Source: Streptococcus downei MFe28 (lineage in GTDB: Bacteria > Bacillota > Bacilli > Lactobacillales > Streptococcaceae). Taken from it: DNA of 64,000 nucleotides. The notes below the pieces were generated by a model that worked only from the letters and a program-made list of their open reading frames with translations, ran no database searches and was not told the origin of the DNA. A program made the position numbers and the translations under genes. Of the stretch, positions 53,401 to 62,172 are shown in pieces; position 1 is the stretch's first letter; every line of letters begins with the position of its first letter. The stretch lies in NCBI RefSeq assembly GCF_900459175.1, contig NZ_UHFA01000002.1, positions 992,001-1,056,000 on the forward strand. The letters are read 5' to 3'.

Positions 53401-54839
53401 TTCTTACAAAAATCGAGCAAGGTGGATTATCTAATGAAGATAAGTTTGGTTTCATTAATCGTTAGTTAGTAGAGACAAGACAAATCACCAAACATGTTTC
53501 AAGGTTGCTTAATGCTTTATATGAGAAGGATGATGTTAGAATTGTGACCTTAAAGGCGAATATGGTAACTAAATTTAGGAAGCGGAATGGCTTATATAAA
53601 TTTAGAGAACTAAATGATTTACATCATGCACACGATGCATATTTAGTTGCTGTTATTGCTACCAAACTGCTAAATGTTTATCCTAAAATTGAGAATGAGC
53701 TTGTCTATGGTAAATACAGAAAAGAAAGTTTTATAGAGAAACTTTCTTCGGATAAAGCGGAACAACGTGTTCAGTTTTATGATGCAATCATGAAATTTTT
53801 TGACAAAGAAGAAAAAAGATCACAAGATAATAAGGAAATCCTATGGCGAAAGCAGTCTGATTTAAAGGTGATTAGAGATTTCCTTGACAAAGGGCAAGTT
53901 AATGTTGTTCGTAAGACAGAAAAATCTACTCAAGGAATTGATAAAAAAGCAAAAAGGAATTACGGGCTATTTAAAGAAACAATTACCAAAAATAATAAAC
54001 ATGCTAAAGAGTCTGGTGAAAAATTTGTGGCTAGTATTCCAATTAAAGAAAAATTACATGGTAAAAAGTTAGACGTTGAAAAGTACGGCGGTTATCAGGG
54101 CTTAGTAACTTCATTTACTATCTTGATTTTTGAGACAGGTAAAAAGGGCAAATCAAAAATTGAAAATATCCCTATCTTTGACAGAAATAAGTTCGAAGAA
54201 AATCCCAAAGCTTATTTGAAAGAAAAATATCCTAATTTTGAGGATTATGTTGAGCTTCCAAAATATTCATTGCTAGAATTTAAAAAAGGGTATCGAAGAT
54301 ATTTAGTTAGTGCTAGAGAATTACACCCTGCATGCCAATTTAGGTTGCCAAAAAGGTATTGGAAGTTCATGTATAAAATGGACAAAATGATTGAGAAGGG
54401 TGTGTCAGACGATAGTAATATTCGAGAGGAACTAGGAGGAGTTAATGTAGAGAAAATGTATGAGGGGCTTTTAGAATATTGTATTTCCTTTATGAAGAGG
54501 AATTGCCTTGACAAAACTTTTAAGGATAAAAAGATATCATATTCAGAGACTTTGCAGAAAAACTATTATGATAAAGCTTTTTCAGACGCTAGATTTTCTT
54601 CCATCTGTGCTGTTCATATTGAATTTAGAAAATTACTCTCTGCACTCACAACAAAAGGTGGATCTACAACTGATTTCTTTTCGGAGAAGGGAGATAAGCC
54701 ACTCGGATTTAGATATCAGGGTACAGGAGAGCTTAAACCTGATTCAAAAACTGGGGAAGCGAATGCTACCCTAATCCGTCAATCTATTACGGGCCTTTAT
54801 GAAACACGCATTGATTTAGGAAAGTTAGGTGAAGATTAG
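50475..54839 (+). pseudogene. cas9: cas9, type II-A, interrupted by one in-frame TAG
   Basis: A full-length frame of 1454 codons (excluding the final stop) with a single TAG at 53463-53465 (codon 997). RuvC-I Asp is D24 in IGLDIGTASVG, the Arg-rich bridge helix is ARTKRTSRRRYTRRNF, RuvC-II is IVIEMARTNE, the HNH His is H917 in YHIDHIIPQS, and RuvC-III is HHAHDAY (D1054). The TAG falls in GFINR-stop-LVETRQITKHV, where Cas9 orthologues have Gln, so CAG to TAG is the simple explanation. The C-terminus ends ATLIRQSITGLYETRIDLGK. All catalytic residues survive. GAAGGAAA precedes ATG 50475; the N-terminus is about 14 residues longer than in SpCas9. Confidence 0.93.
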
Positions 54840-55705
54840 TGGGCTGGCGGACAGTTGTAGTGAATACACATTCCAAGTTGTCTCATAAAAATAATCATTT
54901 AATTTTCAAAGACGCTTATCAAACCGAGCTTATTCATTTGTCTGAAATTGATATTTTGTTATTGGAAACGACTGATATTGTCCTGACCACAATGTTGGTT
55001 AAGCGTTTGATTGATGAGAATATCTTAGTTATCTTTTGTGATGATAAGCGATTGCTAACAGCCATGCTCATGCCCTATTATGCTCGGCACGACTCTAGTT
55101 TGCAACTCTCTAAGCAAGTGACTTGGACGGAGGAAGTTAAGGCAGATGTTTGGACAAATATTATTGCTCAGAAAATTCTAAACCAGAGTCTCTACCTAGG
55201 AGAGTGCTCCTTCTTTGAAAAGTCTCAGTCTATTATGGATTTGTATAATGGACTAGAACTATTTGATCCCAGTAATCGTGAAGGACATTCTGCACGGATT
55301 TATTTCAATACCCTCTTTGGTAACGATTTTAACAGAGAACAGGATAACAATATCAATGCGGGTTTGGATTACGGTTACGCCCTGTTATTAAGTATGTTTG
55401 CCCGGGAGCTAGTGGTATCTGGTTGTATGACACAATTTGGTTTAAAACACGCTAATCAATTTAACCAATTTAATTTTGCAAGTGACCTTATGGAGCCTTT
55501 TCGTCCGATTGTCGATAGAATTATTTATGAAAATAGAGAGGCTAGTTTTGTGAAAATGAAAAGGGAATTGTTTAACATGTTTTCTGATACCTATTCTTAC
55601 AATAATAAAGATATGTATTTATCAAATATAGTCAGTGATTATACCAAGAAGGTTGTCAAGGCGCTTAATAGTGAAGGAAAGGGAGTTCCTGAATTTAGGA
55701 TATGA
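54839..55705 (+). CDS. cas1: CRISPR integrase Cas1 (type II-A)
   Basis: A 288-aa integrase that, with Cas2 and Csn2, inserts new spacers. It begins GTG 54839, overlapping the last base of cas9: [20 protein letters not shown], as in type II-A Cas1. The catalytic region has [16 protein letters not shown] and [20 protein letters not shown], with Glu/His/Asp metal ligands intact. Its stop overlaps the cas2 ATG. Confidence 0.95.
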   Translation: MGWRTVVVNTHSKLSHKNNHLIFKDAYQTELIHLSEIDILLLETTDIVLTTMLVKRLIDENILVIFCDDKRLLTAMLMPYYARHDSSLQLSKQVTWTEEVKADVWTNIIAQKILNQSLYLGECSFFEKSQSIMDLYNGLELFDPSNREGHSARIYFNTLFGNDFNREQDNNINAGLDYGYALLLSMFARELVVSGCMTQFGLKHANQFNQFNFASDLMEPFRPIVDRIIYENREASFVKMKRELFNMFSDTYSYNNKDMYLSNIVSDYTKKVVKALNSEGKGVPEFRI

Positions 55706-56046
55706 GTTATCGTTATATGCGGATGATTTTAATGTTTGATATGCCGACTGAAACAGCAGAAGAGAGGAAGGCCTATCGAAAGTTCAGAAAGTTTTTGCTA
55801 AGCGAGGGCTTTATTATGCACCAATTTTCTATCTACAGTAGACTATTACTCAATAATTCTGCTAACAAGGCTATGAGAGAAAGATTACAAGCAAATAACC
55901 CGAAGAAAGGAACTATCACCTTATTGACAGTTACCGAAAAACAGTTCGCACGTATGATTTATTTACATGGTGAAAGAGATAACTCTATTGCAAATTCTGA
56001 TAAGCGAGTTGTTTTTCTGGGAGAGGATTATTGTGATGAAGATTAA
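55702..56046 (+). CDS. cas2: CRISPR adaptation protein Cas2
   Basis: A 114-aa protein with the ferredoxin-like start [20 protein letters not shown] and [20 protein letters not shown], ending with the beta-strand tail [13 protein letters not shown]. It bridges two Cas1 dimers. It overlaps cas1 (4 bp) and csn2 (11 bp). Confidence 0.96.
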   Translation: MSYRYMRMILMFDMPTETAEERKAYRKFRKFLLSEGFIMHQFSIYSRLLLNNSANKAMRERLQANNPKKGTITLLTVTEKQFARMIYLHGERDNSIANSDKRVVFLGEDYCDED

Positions 56047-56707
56047 CTTTCCAATACTTGATGAACCTATTTCTCTTGAACATTCCACCATTTTGTCAGT
56101 AGAAAGCATTGAGGTTTTTGCTTCCTTAGTCAGAGAATTTTATTACTACTCTGATGAGAGTAGGCTAAAGCTGTTTGATGGAAAGCTAAAGTCCCTAAAG
56201 CCTTCTGAATTTATGATAGTTACTGATATTCTTGGCTATAATCTTAATTCAACTGCTGTTTTGAAATTAGTTTATAATGATCTAGAAAAACAGTTAAATG
56301 ATAACTTGGAAGCTAAGGCTGAGATTGAAAATTTATTAAATAGAGTAACTGACTTAATTGGTCAAGAATGTCTAGAAAGCGACTTAGACCTAGAATATGG
56401 AAGCTTTGAACTTAATAGCCTTTTCAAACTTCTTGGTATAAAAATTGAGGTAGCTTGTGACACTCTATTCGAAAAAATGTTTGAAATACTGCAAGTTTAT
56501 CAATATCTGGTAAAAAAGAAATTACTAGTATTTGTTAATAGTCTGTCTTATTTTAAAAAGAGTGAGATTGAGAGACTGATTGAATATATTCAGCTTTCCA
56601 ATCTTAGAGTACTTTTTATAGAACCAAGAAAGATTGAAGGTTTTCAACAATATGTTTTAGATGAAGATTTTTGCTTGTTGCTTGATAGTGGTGTTAAAGC
56701 TGAATAA
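56036..56707 (+). CDS. csn2: CRISPR adaptation protein Csn2
   Basis: A 223-aa ring-forming DNA-end-binding protein, diagnostic of subtype II-A. It begins [20 protein letters not shown] at ATG 56036 (23 codons inside a longer open frame). The middle block [16 protein letters not shown] and [20 protein letters not shown] match the S. thermophilus CRISPR3/S. pyogenes type. The last gene before the leader. Confidence 0.95.
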   Translation: MKINFPILDEPISLEHSTILSVESIEVFASLVREFYYYSDESRLKLFDGKLKSLKPSEFMIVTDILGYNLNSTAVLKLVYNDLEKQLNDNLEAKAEIENLLNRVTDLIGQECLESDLDLEYGSFELNSLFKLLGIKIEVACDTLFEKMFEILQVYQYLVKKKLLVFVNSLSYFKKSEIERLIEYIQLSNLRVLFIEPRKIEGFQQYVLDEDFCLLLDSGVKAE

Positions 56708-56961
56708 GTTGTCTTAGGTTTTTTAGAGCTTAAACCGAACCTGTGCTACAAAGTTCACCGACGATAAGAACCTCAAGGAATTAGATTATTATACTTTCCA
56801 ATTTAAGTACAACGAAGCTGGTAATTGTTGAATTAAACTAGTTTCTAGGGTATAATTGAGCTAGCTTTAAACTAATATAATTGGAATTCTATTCGAAACT
56901 GAAGTCTGGCTGAGATGAATAGTGCGATTACGAAATTTCGTGAGAAAAATTGGTCCACGAG
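56708..56961 (+). promoter_or_regulatory. CRISPR leader with pre-crRNA promoter
   Basis: TTGAAT (56828-56833), 17 bp and TATAAT (56851-56856) form the pre-crRNA promoter. The leader contains CTGAAGTCTGGCTGAGATGA and ends CCACGAG directly before the first repeat, matching the conserved type II-A leader end (ACGAG). This sets the array orientation. Confidence 0.85.
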
Positions 56962-57177
56962 GTTTTAGAGCTGTGTTGTTTCGAATGGTTCCAAAACTTG
57001 GTTGAAAATTGTAGCTATTTCTGGTCTGTTTTAGAGCTGTGTTGTTTCGAATGGTTCCAAAACAAGAAAAGCCTCAATCATTGACTTGTCACTGTTTTAG
57101 AGCTGTGTTGTTTCGAATGGTTCCAAAACTTGACTTAGATAGTTTTTACCTCTTAGCTGTTTTAGAGCTGTGTTGTT
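56962..57177 (+). CRISPR. Short type II-A CRISPR array
   Basis: Three full 36-bp repeats (56962-56997, 57028-57063, 57094-57129; GTTTTAGAGCTGTGTTGTTT, then CGAATGGTTCCAAAAC) and a fourth truncated after 19 bp (57159-57177). The three spacers are 30, 30 and 29 bp (56998-57027, 57064-57093, 57130-57158). The full repeats are identical to each other and, from memory, to S. thermophilus CRISPR3. After the truncation AAAAGAGA...TCTCTTTTT (about 57179-57250) may terminate the transcript. Confidence 0.96.
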
Positions 57178-57310
57178 ATAAAAGAGACGGTAATTCTTAT
57201 ACACCAATCCCTTCAGAGGGATGAAGTATTTGAATATCATCTCTTTTTATTGTCCAAACCTTCTTTTGTTGCTATACTAGACTTATGATTGACAAGGAAG
57301 GAGGCATCTT

Positions 57311-58114
57311 ATGGATATATCCTATGATAAGATTGAGGCTGATGAAGGTAACCGCAGTCAGTATTGGCAGGTGGCCTTTGGCCTGCAGGAAACTGATGGG
57401 CTTCAGCCTTCTAGCTACATGAAGAATTTGGCCCGGCAACATATTGCTCAGGAGATTGATTTTCCGCAAATTTATTCGGAAGTAGAGAAGTATTATCAGA
57501 ACCAATCGGATAAGTTGCCTCCTAGAAGTAAAGAGGCTGACCTTGTTTCTGCTAGGATTGTTGAATATTTGGAAGAAGCTAGCTTAGGTTTTAAGCCGAC
57601 TCCCTATAGTTTAAAAAATATTCATGCCTTCCTCTTTAAGGGAATCATGTCTGTCGGTATGAAGGCTGGGGAATATCGGACCTATAATATCTCCAAGCAG
57701 GAGCCTGTCCTAAAAGGCCAATCAGTTATCTATGCCCCCTGGTTACAGTTAGCTGAAACCTTGCAATGGGATTTTGAGCAGGAATTGAATAAGGACTATT
57801 CAAAAATGACGGCTATTGAGAAACTCATGGCAGTTGAAGGGTTTATCTCAGGCCTTTGGCAAATTCATCCCTTCCCAGAAGGTAACACTCGGACGACTGC
57901 CGTTTTTACAGTCCTTTACCTTCGTTCCAAAGGTTTCTGGGTGGATAACCGTCCCTTTGCGGACAATGCCCAGTATTTCCGTGATGCCCTAGTTTTGGCT
58001 AATACTTCCGATACTAGCCTAAAAACTAGAAAACCACTGGATGAATTCTTTTTTCAACTGGTTTCTAGTGAGAAGCAGGCTAAAATTTTACCCTCGCTTA
58101 GAGAGCAAGATTAG
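57311..58114 (+). CDS. Fic-family protein with a non-canonical motif
   Basis: 267 aa. The Fic core is IHPFPEGNTRTTAVF, where the canonical motif is HPFx(D/E)GNGRxxR: catalytic His and the Glu are present, but G is T and the last Arg is replaced. Fic enzymes usually transfer AMP or another nucleotide to target hydroxyls. No obvious inhibitory [S/T]xxxE[G/N] helix was seen in the protein or next to it. AAGGAGG precedes ATG 57311. It lies immediately downstream of the CRISPR array. Confidence 0.88.
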   Translation: MDISYDKIEADEGNRSQYWQVAFGLQETDGLQPSSYMKNLARQHIAQEIDFPQIYSEVEKYYQNQSDKLPPRSKEADLVSARIVEYLEEASLGFKPTPYSLKNIHAFLFKGIMSVGMKAGEYRTYNISKQEPVLKGQSVIYAPWLQLAETLQWDFEQELNKDYSKMTAIEKLMAVEGFISGLWQIHPFPEGNTRTTAVFTVLYLRSKGFWVDNRPFADNAQYFRDALVLANTSDTSLKTRKPLDEFFFQLVSSEKQAKILPSLREQD

Positions 58115-58179
58115 CCTCAAATGCTATGACGATTTCGAAATGAAATAATAAGGACCTCACGATGAGGTGATGTAAGAAG

Positions 58180-58208
58180 CCCCAGCATAGCCTTGCTGAG
58201 GTTTTTTT
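58180..58208 (+). terminator. Terminator downstream of fic
   Basis: CCCAGCA and TGCTGAGG hairpin followed by TTTTTTT. A separate perfect ACCTCA-CGA-TGAGGT hairpin lies just upstream (58154-58168). Confidence 0.75.
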
Positions 58209-58267
58209 CACGCCATCTGTGACTGATAACGAATTAGTGACACTTAGTCATTTTCTTTCTTTGTCAG

Positions 58268-58364
58268 ACCACCAAGAAGGTAGTGCGAGGAATCCCAACC
58301 GTGGGGCAATGATTGTTTGAAACAGTAGTGACCGTATTGCCTACACACCCCTTTCGCAGGTGGT
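58268..58364 (+). ncRNA. Candidate structured RNA
   Basis: Nested complementary segments: ACCACC (58268-58273) with GGTGGT (58359-58364); TGCGA (58284-58288) with TCGCA (58354-58358), directly stacked on the first; CCCA-ACCG-TGGG (58294-58305); and GGCAAT (58305-58310) with ATTGCC (58336-58341). GCTTTTGGG follows. The ~100-nt multibranched fold lies upstream of the MarR operon, within a 435-bp gap that has no ORF. I could not match it to a known riboswitch. Confidence 0.4.
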
Positions 58365-58549
58365 GCTTTTGGGTGATAATAGTTATTGAAACATGAATTG
58401 GTAAACAATTACAGATCTATAGATAAATAGGATAGGACGGACGTCTTGGTAGTTGACTGTGTGTCTTCTGATTCAGGTGGACTCTTGACTTCTTATTTAA
58501 TTTTTGCTAATTTATTAAGCGACTTAACAAATAGAATCGAGTAATACCA

Positions 58550-59017
58550 ATGACAGATGAATTGTTGAACCTTAATCAAAAACTCCAAGAATTTCTGGCA
58601 AGCTACCAGAGGCTGGAGAAGGAGCAGCACTCTATTCCAGACCATGATTTGACCATAGCAGAAGTCCATTTGTTAGTTTTACTGGCAAAGGGTGAGCGAA
58701 TGAATCTTTCTCAGTTGGCCGAGCGACGACAGATTTCTCGTAGTGCGGTGACTCAGATGGTTAATCGGTTGGTGAAAAAAGGCTACTTGAAAAAGGAAAT
58801 TTCAGGTCAAAAGAAAAGTGCCTACAATTTAGTTTTAACACAAGCTGGACAAAAGGTCTATTTATGTCATCAGCAACAGCATGACTTTCTCAATCAGCAA
58901 TTGACGGAAGTTTTGCAAACCTATCCAAAGGACTTCTTGTCAAATGTCACTCAACTCATGACCGATGTTGAAGCCGTTTGGGAAAGCTTAGCCAAAAGAA
59001 ACAAGGAGGGCTGGTAG
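58550..59017 (+). CDS. MarR-family regulator
   Basis: A 155-aa winged-helix regulator: MNLSQLAERRQISRSAVTQM then VNRLVKKGYLKKE is the recognition helix and wing. It starts at ATG 58550 and its stop abuts the next ATG, so it is in an operon with the hydrolase it likely controls. Confidence 0.9.
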   Translation: MTDELLNLNQKLQEFLASYQRLEKEQHSIPDHDLTIAEVHLLVLLAKGERMNLSQLAERRQISRSAVTQMVNRLVKKGYLKKEISGQKKSAYNLVLTQAGQKVYLCHQQQHDFLNQQLTEVLQTYPKDFLSNVTQLMTDVEAVWESLAKRNKEGW

Positions 59018-60256
59018 ATGAAGATTGATTTACGAAGTCAGGACCTGCTGGCGGATAGTCCCTTTGATATATTTGTGACAGGCTTGAAAGCTAAAACCGT
59101 CTATGTCATTCGGATGACCTTGACTAATTATTATAATATCAATGTTCCTATGAATCTAGATCCAACTGTTCCTTGGCAAGCTCAAGGGACATACATTTCA
59201 GACGAGTTGGGACAAATTTCAATCAATCAGAGCTGTTGTCAAGCGGGATCCTATCAAGGTCAGGTTGAGATGGGGCTCTTTTTTAATAGTTTTCCTCTTA
59301 AAGATAAGAAGGTTGGCTTGACTTCCGATTTAGATAATATTCCACTTCATGAGAGTTTTGAGGTTACAGTTGAAGTCTTCAAGGGTAAAAAGCAACTTGG
59401 ACAGACTAGCTTTACACGCTATTATCAGGCTCCTCAAATCAAGCATCAAGATTTAAGGTTTTCCAAGGCCCGAGTTCGTCTCTTTTATCCTGAAAGAGCT
59501 AAGAATCTCCCAACCATCCTTGTTTTAAGTGGTAGTGATGGTCGGATTGAAAAAGCACAAAATATTGCCCAACTACTAGCCAGTCAGGGATTTGTCACCC
59601 TAGCCCTTGCCTATTTTGGTTTGGAAGGGCTACCTAAATATTTGGATAGGATTGACCTAGACTTTATGAAAGAAGTCCTAAGATATCTGAGTTCGCTCTC
59701 TCAAGTTGATAAAGATAGAATTGGGATTTATGGACGGTCCAAGGGGGCTGAATTAGCCTTGACAGCAGCTTCACTTTTTCCGAATCTCTCTTGCATTGTT
59801 GTCAATTCACCATCCTGCGCTGTCCTAGAGGGAATGAAAGGATATCGTACGTCGGGGCACTCTTCTTGGTTGTATCAGGGAGAGGAGTTGCCGTTTACCA
59901 AATTTTCTATCAGAGATTTTCTTTTGAGTAAGCTCTCAAGGAGACCTAAAATTTCTTATCAAGATGCTAGCTATATTCCTGTCGAGAAAATTCAGGGATA
60001 TCTCTTGCTGATAGGAGCAAAGCAGGATGAAATTTGGCCAGCTTATGAATCTACTGGAAAAATTGAGAAGCGGTGGCAACGAAGGGAAGCTTCCACTTAT
60101 CACTTGGAAAAACTAATTCTAAAAGATAGCGGTCATATGCTGACAGTTGCTTACCAGCCAAACAGTCGTTATCAAAAATTCGCCTGGCAAAAGGTCTTAT
60201 ATGATAGCGTGAAGTCTTGGCAAGCTACGGTTGAATTTTTCAAGAAGTACTTGTGA
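59018..60256 (+). CDS. Acyl-CoA thioesterase/BAAT-like hydrolase
   Basis: A 412-aa alpha/beta hydrolase. The N-terminal part (residues ~1-130) resembles the acyl-CoA thioester hydrolase/BAAT N-terminal beta-sandwich. The C-terminal BAAT domain has the nucleophile elbow GIYGRSKGAELAL, the LIGAKQDEIWP Asp region and the catalytic His in DSGHML. The family hydrolyses or transfers acyl groups from CoA thioesters; the substrate here is unknown. It starts directly after the MarR stop with AAGGAGGG. Confidence 0.88.
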   Translation: MKIDLRSQDLLADSPFDIFVTGLKAKTVYVIRMTLTNYYNINVPMNLDPTVPWQAQGTYISDELGQISINQSCCQAGSYQGQVEMGLFFNSFPLKDKKVGLTSDLDNIPLHESFEVTVEVFKGKKQLGQTSFTRYYQAPQIKHQDLRFSKARVRLFYPERAKNLPTILVLSGSDGRIEKAQNIAQLLASQGFVTLALAYFGLEGLPKYLDRIDLDFMKEVLRYLSSLSQVDKDRIGIYGRSKGAELALTAASLFPNLSCIVVNSPSCAVLEGMKGYRTSGHSSWLYQGEELPFTKFSIRDFLLSKLSRRPKISYQDASYIPVEKIQGYLLLIGAKQDEIWPAYESTGKIEKRWQRREASTYHLEKLILKDSGHMLTVAYQPNSRYQKFAWQKVLYDSVKSWQATVEFFKKYL

Positions 60257-60408
60257 GTTCAAATTTTTCTATTTTGATTTGAGATTTTACTCTGGAACAC
60301 ATTTTCATAGTTGTCTGAGATGATGGGAGTGGCTTTAGACGTCAGTTCCATTCTCCCTAGGATTTATGCTATAATAAGGGACGAATAATTTGCTAGAAAA
60401 GGGAAATC

Positions 60409-61455
60409 ATGTCTAAGAAAACTCTGATTTTATTATATGGTGGTCGCTCGGCTGAGCGTGAGGTGTCTGTTCTGTCAGCTGAGAGTGTCATGCGGGCGGT
60501 GGACTATGATAAGTTTAATGTCAAGACTTACTTCATCACTCAAGCGGGTGATTTCATCAAGGCCCAAGAATTTACTAGTCAACCTAGTGAGAGCGAAAAG
60601 CTGATGACCAATGCGACGGTGGATGCCAGTCAGGCCGTTAAGCCCAGCGATATTTATCAAGAAAATGCCATCGTTTTCCCTGTTCTCCACGGGCCAATGG
60701 GCGAGGATGGTTCCATTCAAGGTTTCTTAGAAGTCCTGCGTCTGCCCTACGTGGGGACCAATGTCCTCTCCTCTAGTGTTGCTATGGACAAGATTACAAC
60801 TAAGCACGTTTTGGAATCAACTGGTGTCCCTCAGGTAGCATATGTAACCTATATGGAAGGTCAAGACATGGCAGAGGCTATTGCAAGAGCTAGTCAGAAG
60901 CTGACCTACCCAGTCTTTGTCAAGCCAGCTAATATGGGTTCCTCTGTCGGCATTTCTAAGGCTGAAACTGATGGGGAATTGCGTGAGGCCCTTGAATTAG
61001 CCCTCAAATATGACAGTCGGATTTTAATCGAGCAGGGCGTGGTGGCCCGCGAAATTGAAGTCGGCATCTTGGGCAATAGTCAGGTCAAAACAACTCAACC
61101 AGGCGAGGTTGTCAAGGATGTGGCCTTCTACGATTACGAAGCCAAGTATATTGATAACAAGATTAGCATGGCTATTCCAGCCCAGGTGCCAGAAGAAGTC
61201 ATGGATAAGATGCGGACCTATGCTGAGACGGCCTTTCGAGCAATCGGTGGCTGTGGCCTTTCCCGCTGTGATTTCTTCCTGACTGAAAGCGGTGAGATCT
61301 ACCTCAACGAACTTAATACCATGCCTGGTTTCACCCAGTGGTCGATGTATCCCCTCCTTTGGGAAAATATGGGTCTGCCTTATAAGGATTTGATAACTGA
61401 GCTGGCTGGTCTGGCTCAGGAAATGTTTGACAAACGAGAAAGTCATCTCTTGTAA
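60409..61455 (+). CDS. ddl: D-alanine-D-alanine ligase
   Basis: A 348-aa ATP-grasp enzyme making D-Ala-D-Ala for peptidoglycan. Motifs: [60 protein letters not shown], and [31 protein letters not shown] (TATAAT near 60371) and AAAAGGG before ATG 60409 are its signals. It usually follows recR in streptococci and here lies beyond the accessory block. Confidence 0.97.
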   Translation: MSKKTLILLYGGRSAEREVSVLSAESVMRAVDYDKFNVKTYFITQAGDFIKAQEFTSQPSESEKLMTNATVDASQAVKPSDIYQENAIVFPVLHGPMGEDGSIQGFLEVLRLPYVGTNVLSSSVAMDKITTKHVLESTGVPQVAYVTYMEGQDMAEAIARASQKLTYPVFVKPANMGSSVGISKAETDGELREALELALKYDSRILIEQGVVAREIEVGILGNSQVKTTQPGEVVKDVAFYDYEAKYIDNKISMAIPAQVPEEVMDKMRTYAETAFRAIGGCGLSRCDFFLTESGEIYLNELNTMPGFTQWSMYPLLWENMGLPYKDLITELAGLAQEMFDKRESHLL

Positions 61456-61468
61456 TTTAATAAATAGA

Positions 61469-61495
61469 AGCGGAGTTCTTTGGCTTCGCTTTTTT
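61469..61495 (+). terminator. ddl terminator
   Basis: AGCGGAG and CTTCGCT (one G-U) followed by TTTTT. Confidence 0.8.
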
Positions 61496-61504
61496 GTTAG
61501 GATA

Positions 61505-62025
61505 ATACTCTTTGAAAATCAAAATTTTCTCACGGATAAAGTCACTCTATAATTTCTCATTAGAGTGACTACGAAAACTACGATTGTAGTTTTCTATATC
61601 CCTGACTAATTTCATAAAAACTGTAACATTGACAGTTTTTACTCCATGTCGCGTCGTTAACTCACCTTGCCGTACTTACTGAGGAAAGCGAAGCTTTCTG
61701 CATCTCCATCCTCAAAAGGTCTACCAGACCTTTTGAGCTGTCTTCAGTCCGTGCGATGCGGAGCAAAGTCGGTCGATTTCACCAACTTTGTGAGGTTAGT
61801 AAAGGAGTTAGGCAATCGCTATGAAGATTGTGCCGTTTGGGAGTAAGACAGAAGGGCTTTGACAGATGTCAAAACCTTCGTTGTCTTTCCCCAGCAAGGG
61901 TGACTAGCTGTCTGCTGTGCCACAAAGTGGCGCAAAGATAGCAGACACCTACTGCGACATCAGTCACTTTAGTGACTTGATGTCATTGCTCCTTGCCTTG
62001 GCTAATTCTGATTTTCATTGAGTAT
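61505..62025 (+). repeat. BOX-like intergenic repeat (copy e, long form)
   Basis: It starts ATACTCTTTGAAAATCAAAA and ends CTGATTTTCATTGAGTAT. Hairpins in order: AGTCACTCTA/TAGAGTGACT (arms swapped relative to copy a), GAAAACTAC/GTAGTTTTC, AAAAACTGT/ACAGTTTTT, AAAAGGTCT/AGACCTTTT, an imperfect AAAGTCGGT/ACCAACTTT, and others. Compared with copies a and c it carries an extra block at about 61842-61950 with TTTGACA-GATG-TGTCAAA-like and TGTCTGC/GCAGACA stems. No ORF. Confidence 0.8.
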
Positions 62026-62112
62026 AAGACTTGAAGGTGATCTCTTTTGAAGCATTTTCAAAACATTTTCTGGTTGAAATTGAAAATCGACGAAAATAAT
62101 TTAAAAAATATT

Positions 62113-62141
62113 TTGAAAATTGCAATAAACAGGAGTACAAT
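62113..62141 (+). promoter_or_regulatory. Promoter of the symporter gene
   Basis: TTGAAA (62113-62118), 17 bp, TACAAT (62136-62141). Confidence 0.7.
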
Positions 62142-62172
62142 AGAGTCGTTCAATTTTCAAGGAGGTTTCATT

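Noticed and set aside
54710..54735. FRYQ in the Cas9 PAM-interacting region read as an R1335Q-like change predicting an NGA PAM
   Set aside because: Counting back from the conserved ATLI(H/R)QS block, FRY aligns with FKY of SpCas9, about nine residues before the RKR motif, so it is not the PAM-reading pair.
57039..57224. A 61-codon ORF across the CRISPR array
   Set aside because: It is made of repeats and spacers read as protein and has no ribosome site.
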